A stretch of DNA of 64,000 nt. Origin: Streblospio benedicti. Its lineage: Eukaryota > Annelida > Polychaeta > Spionida > Spionidae. Shown here piece after piece: positions 62,928-64,000 of this stretch (the first letter of the stretch is position 1; every line of letters starts with the position of its first letter). The position numbers were made by a program, and so were the translations under genes. A model generated the notes under the pieces. That model made no database searches. It had not been told where the DNA came from and saw only the letters and a program-made list of their open reading frames with translations. The stretch is taken from assembly GCA_019095985.1 (NCBI GenBank), contig CM032664.1, positions 51,711,423 through 51,775,422 on the forward strand, given 5' to 3'.

Positions 62928-63140
62928 CAGAGATGTTCATATTACAGAGGTGATCACATTATGCAAGGGGCCCAGTGCACTCATGGTCACACAATAGAAA
63001 TAGGCACATCACAGAGCTATATTCGCATTACAGAGGTGGTCCAATTACCAATGTGGTCAAAAAGTAGTCAGATTCCTGTTATTAAAGTTGGTCACCTTAC
63101 AGTTATGTGAGGTGGGTATCATACAGAGGTGGTCTGCATA
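62928..63140. repeat. Degenerate 17-bp repeat array
   Basis: Exact 17-bp steps occur at 62928, 62945 and 63031, 63048 (CAGAGGTGATCACATTA, CAGAGGTGGTCCAATTA types), with worn units between and a last CAGAGGTGGTC near 63124. Confidence 0.75.
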
Positions 63141-63594
63141 TAACCAGATCACAATATGTAAATACCTGAGCGTATTACTTAGGGATTATTCTTGGCATCT
63201 CTCTCATTACTGTGGAGTCCCCTGCTGATACATATTTATCGTCCCTCAATATCACATTATAGTGCCTAAATACGCGTTATATTGTGAAGCAAAAAGATCA
63301 ATACTCTCCAGATTTCTGAACACCATTAACAGCAAGGATATGCTACAATTTTCTCTACAGAATAATAATTCTGCCTAATCTTCATTACTTTTCGACTTTA
63401 TGTGTTAAAAATACAAATTATACAAATAAATACTTCCATTTCTAAAACATTTACAAAACTCTTTTGATTCAACCACATTCTCCATTTGTTTAATAAGTTA
63501 TTTGCAACACCACTATTGATAGTATTAGTGATGTCTCCTAAGAATGAAAACCTTCAAAACACAACTTAAATTCAAAGCCAAGTTTTCAGCATTG

Positions 63595-63690
63595 CCTATC
63601 TAGGCTACAGAATGGAACGCCTAGGAATAAGAACCAAACTCATAACCTTCTGACTACCAATCTACTGGCATCACCACTTAAAGGGACACA
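63595..63690 (-). mobile_element. Probable decayed tRNA-derived SINE head
   Basis: The minus strand reads GATGCCAGTAGATTGGTAG, then AGAAGGTTATGAGTTTGG and TTCTTATTCC, resembling a tRNA D arm and T arm as in the family 1 heads. No body is recognisable. Confidence 0.35.
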
Positions 63691-64000
63691 ATTTTGAACA
63701 CTTCGAGTTCAGTCTGTCTCCTAACATCTACCCCACAGCTGTAGGTGAGTGTAGTCAGCAAATGACTGTATTGGATGAGACCACCAGAGACGTGGTCCCA
63801 ATCTGTGCAGCTAGATACATCACACACAAACATATAAAACACCGCTGCATCTATATAAAATACAGAGAGTTTAGGGACGTATATCTGCCACCAGTGATCT
63901 CAAGTTTATTACAACCACTGTTTTTGGCCATTAACTCAGTTGGTGAATTTCACAACATATGATCAATTTTTGTAATCATATGCACCAAATCGGAATATAC

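Larger units (their letters stand above)
60667..64000. other. Sequence upstream of first exon A
   Basis: AT-rich, with no CpG-rich promoter and no second gene seen. The 17-bp repeat array (62928-63140) and a worn SINE head (63595-63690) are its only features. The plus-strand frame at 62309-62629 has no supporting signals. Confidence 0.5.

Noticed and set aside
1-64000. LTR retroelement, retroviral or Polinton-like remains
   Set aside because: I found no long terminal repeats and no polymerase, integrase or capsid-like coding blocks in any frame.

Overview
This is a eukaryotic (metazoan) nuclear window. It is AT-rich and intron-rich, with GT-AG introns, dispersed tRNA-derived SINEs, small inverted-repeat DNA elements and one 100-base assembly gap. 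The proteins and repeats suggest a non-vertebrate bilaterian. I cannot fix the phylum; a spiralian such as a mollusc is only a guess.

One gene, read on the minus strand, fills almost the whole window. It is a DLC-family Rho GTPase-activating protein (STARD13/DLC1/STARD8 in vertebrates, crossveinless-c in flies) with a SAM domain, a long Ser-rich linker, a RhoGAP domain and a C-terminal START domain. I traced 23 core coding exons from 19088 down to a stop codon at 4270. All phases agree: with one base carried in from upstream they sum to 1188 codons plus stop. The last residues (GPETKI) and many internal blocks resemble my recollection of vertebrate STARD13 more than DLC1. The catalytic arginine finger, the YDN tensin-type motif, the talin-binding-type LD helix and the RRDSGVG block are all present.

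Upstream are three large candidate first coding exons, at about 59.3-60.7 kb, 48.0-48.4 kb and 23.3-24.8 kb. Each starts with its own ATG and each ends in a phase-1 donor after a G, so each can join the core in frame. Between them and the core lies a possible 54-nt symmetric cassette exon. The locus therefore looks built to swap disordered N-termini onto one SAM-RhoGAP-START core. Predicted lengths without the cassette are about 1659, 1696 and 1314 residues.

Layout from left to right: 1-1.1 kb, intergenic or distal 3' sequence; 1.1-4.3 kb, likely 3' UTR holding a (CAG)21 repeat (CUG in the RNA); 4.3-5.8 kb, START exons with a 118-bp tandem array in one intron; 5.8-7.3 kb, the linker/START exon; 7.3-9.6 kb, RhoGAP; 9.8-16.7 kb, linker exons; 16.7-19.1 kb, SAM; 22.7-24.8 kb, cassette and first exon B; 24.8-48 kb and 48.4-59.2 kb, very long AT-rich introns with SINE, MITE and 17-bp repeat remnants but no gene I can support; 59.3-60.7 kb, first exon A; 60.7-64 kb, upstream sequence. 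I saw no rRNA, functional tRNA, CRISPR array, LTR element or second protein-coding gene.
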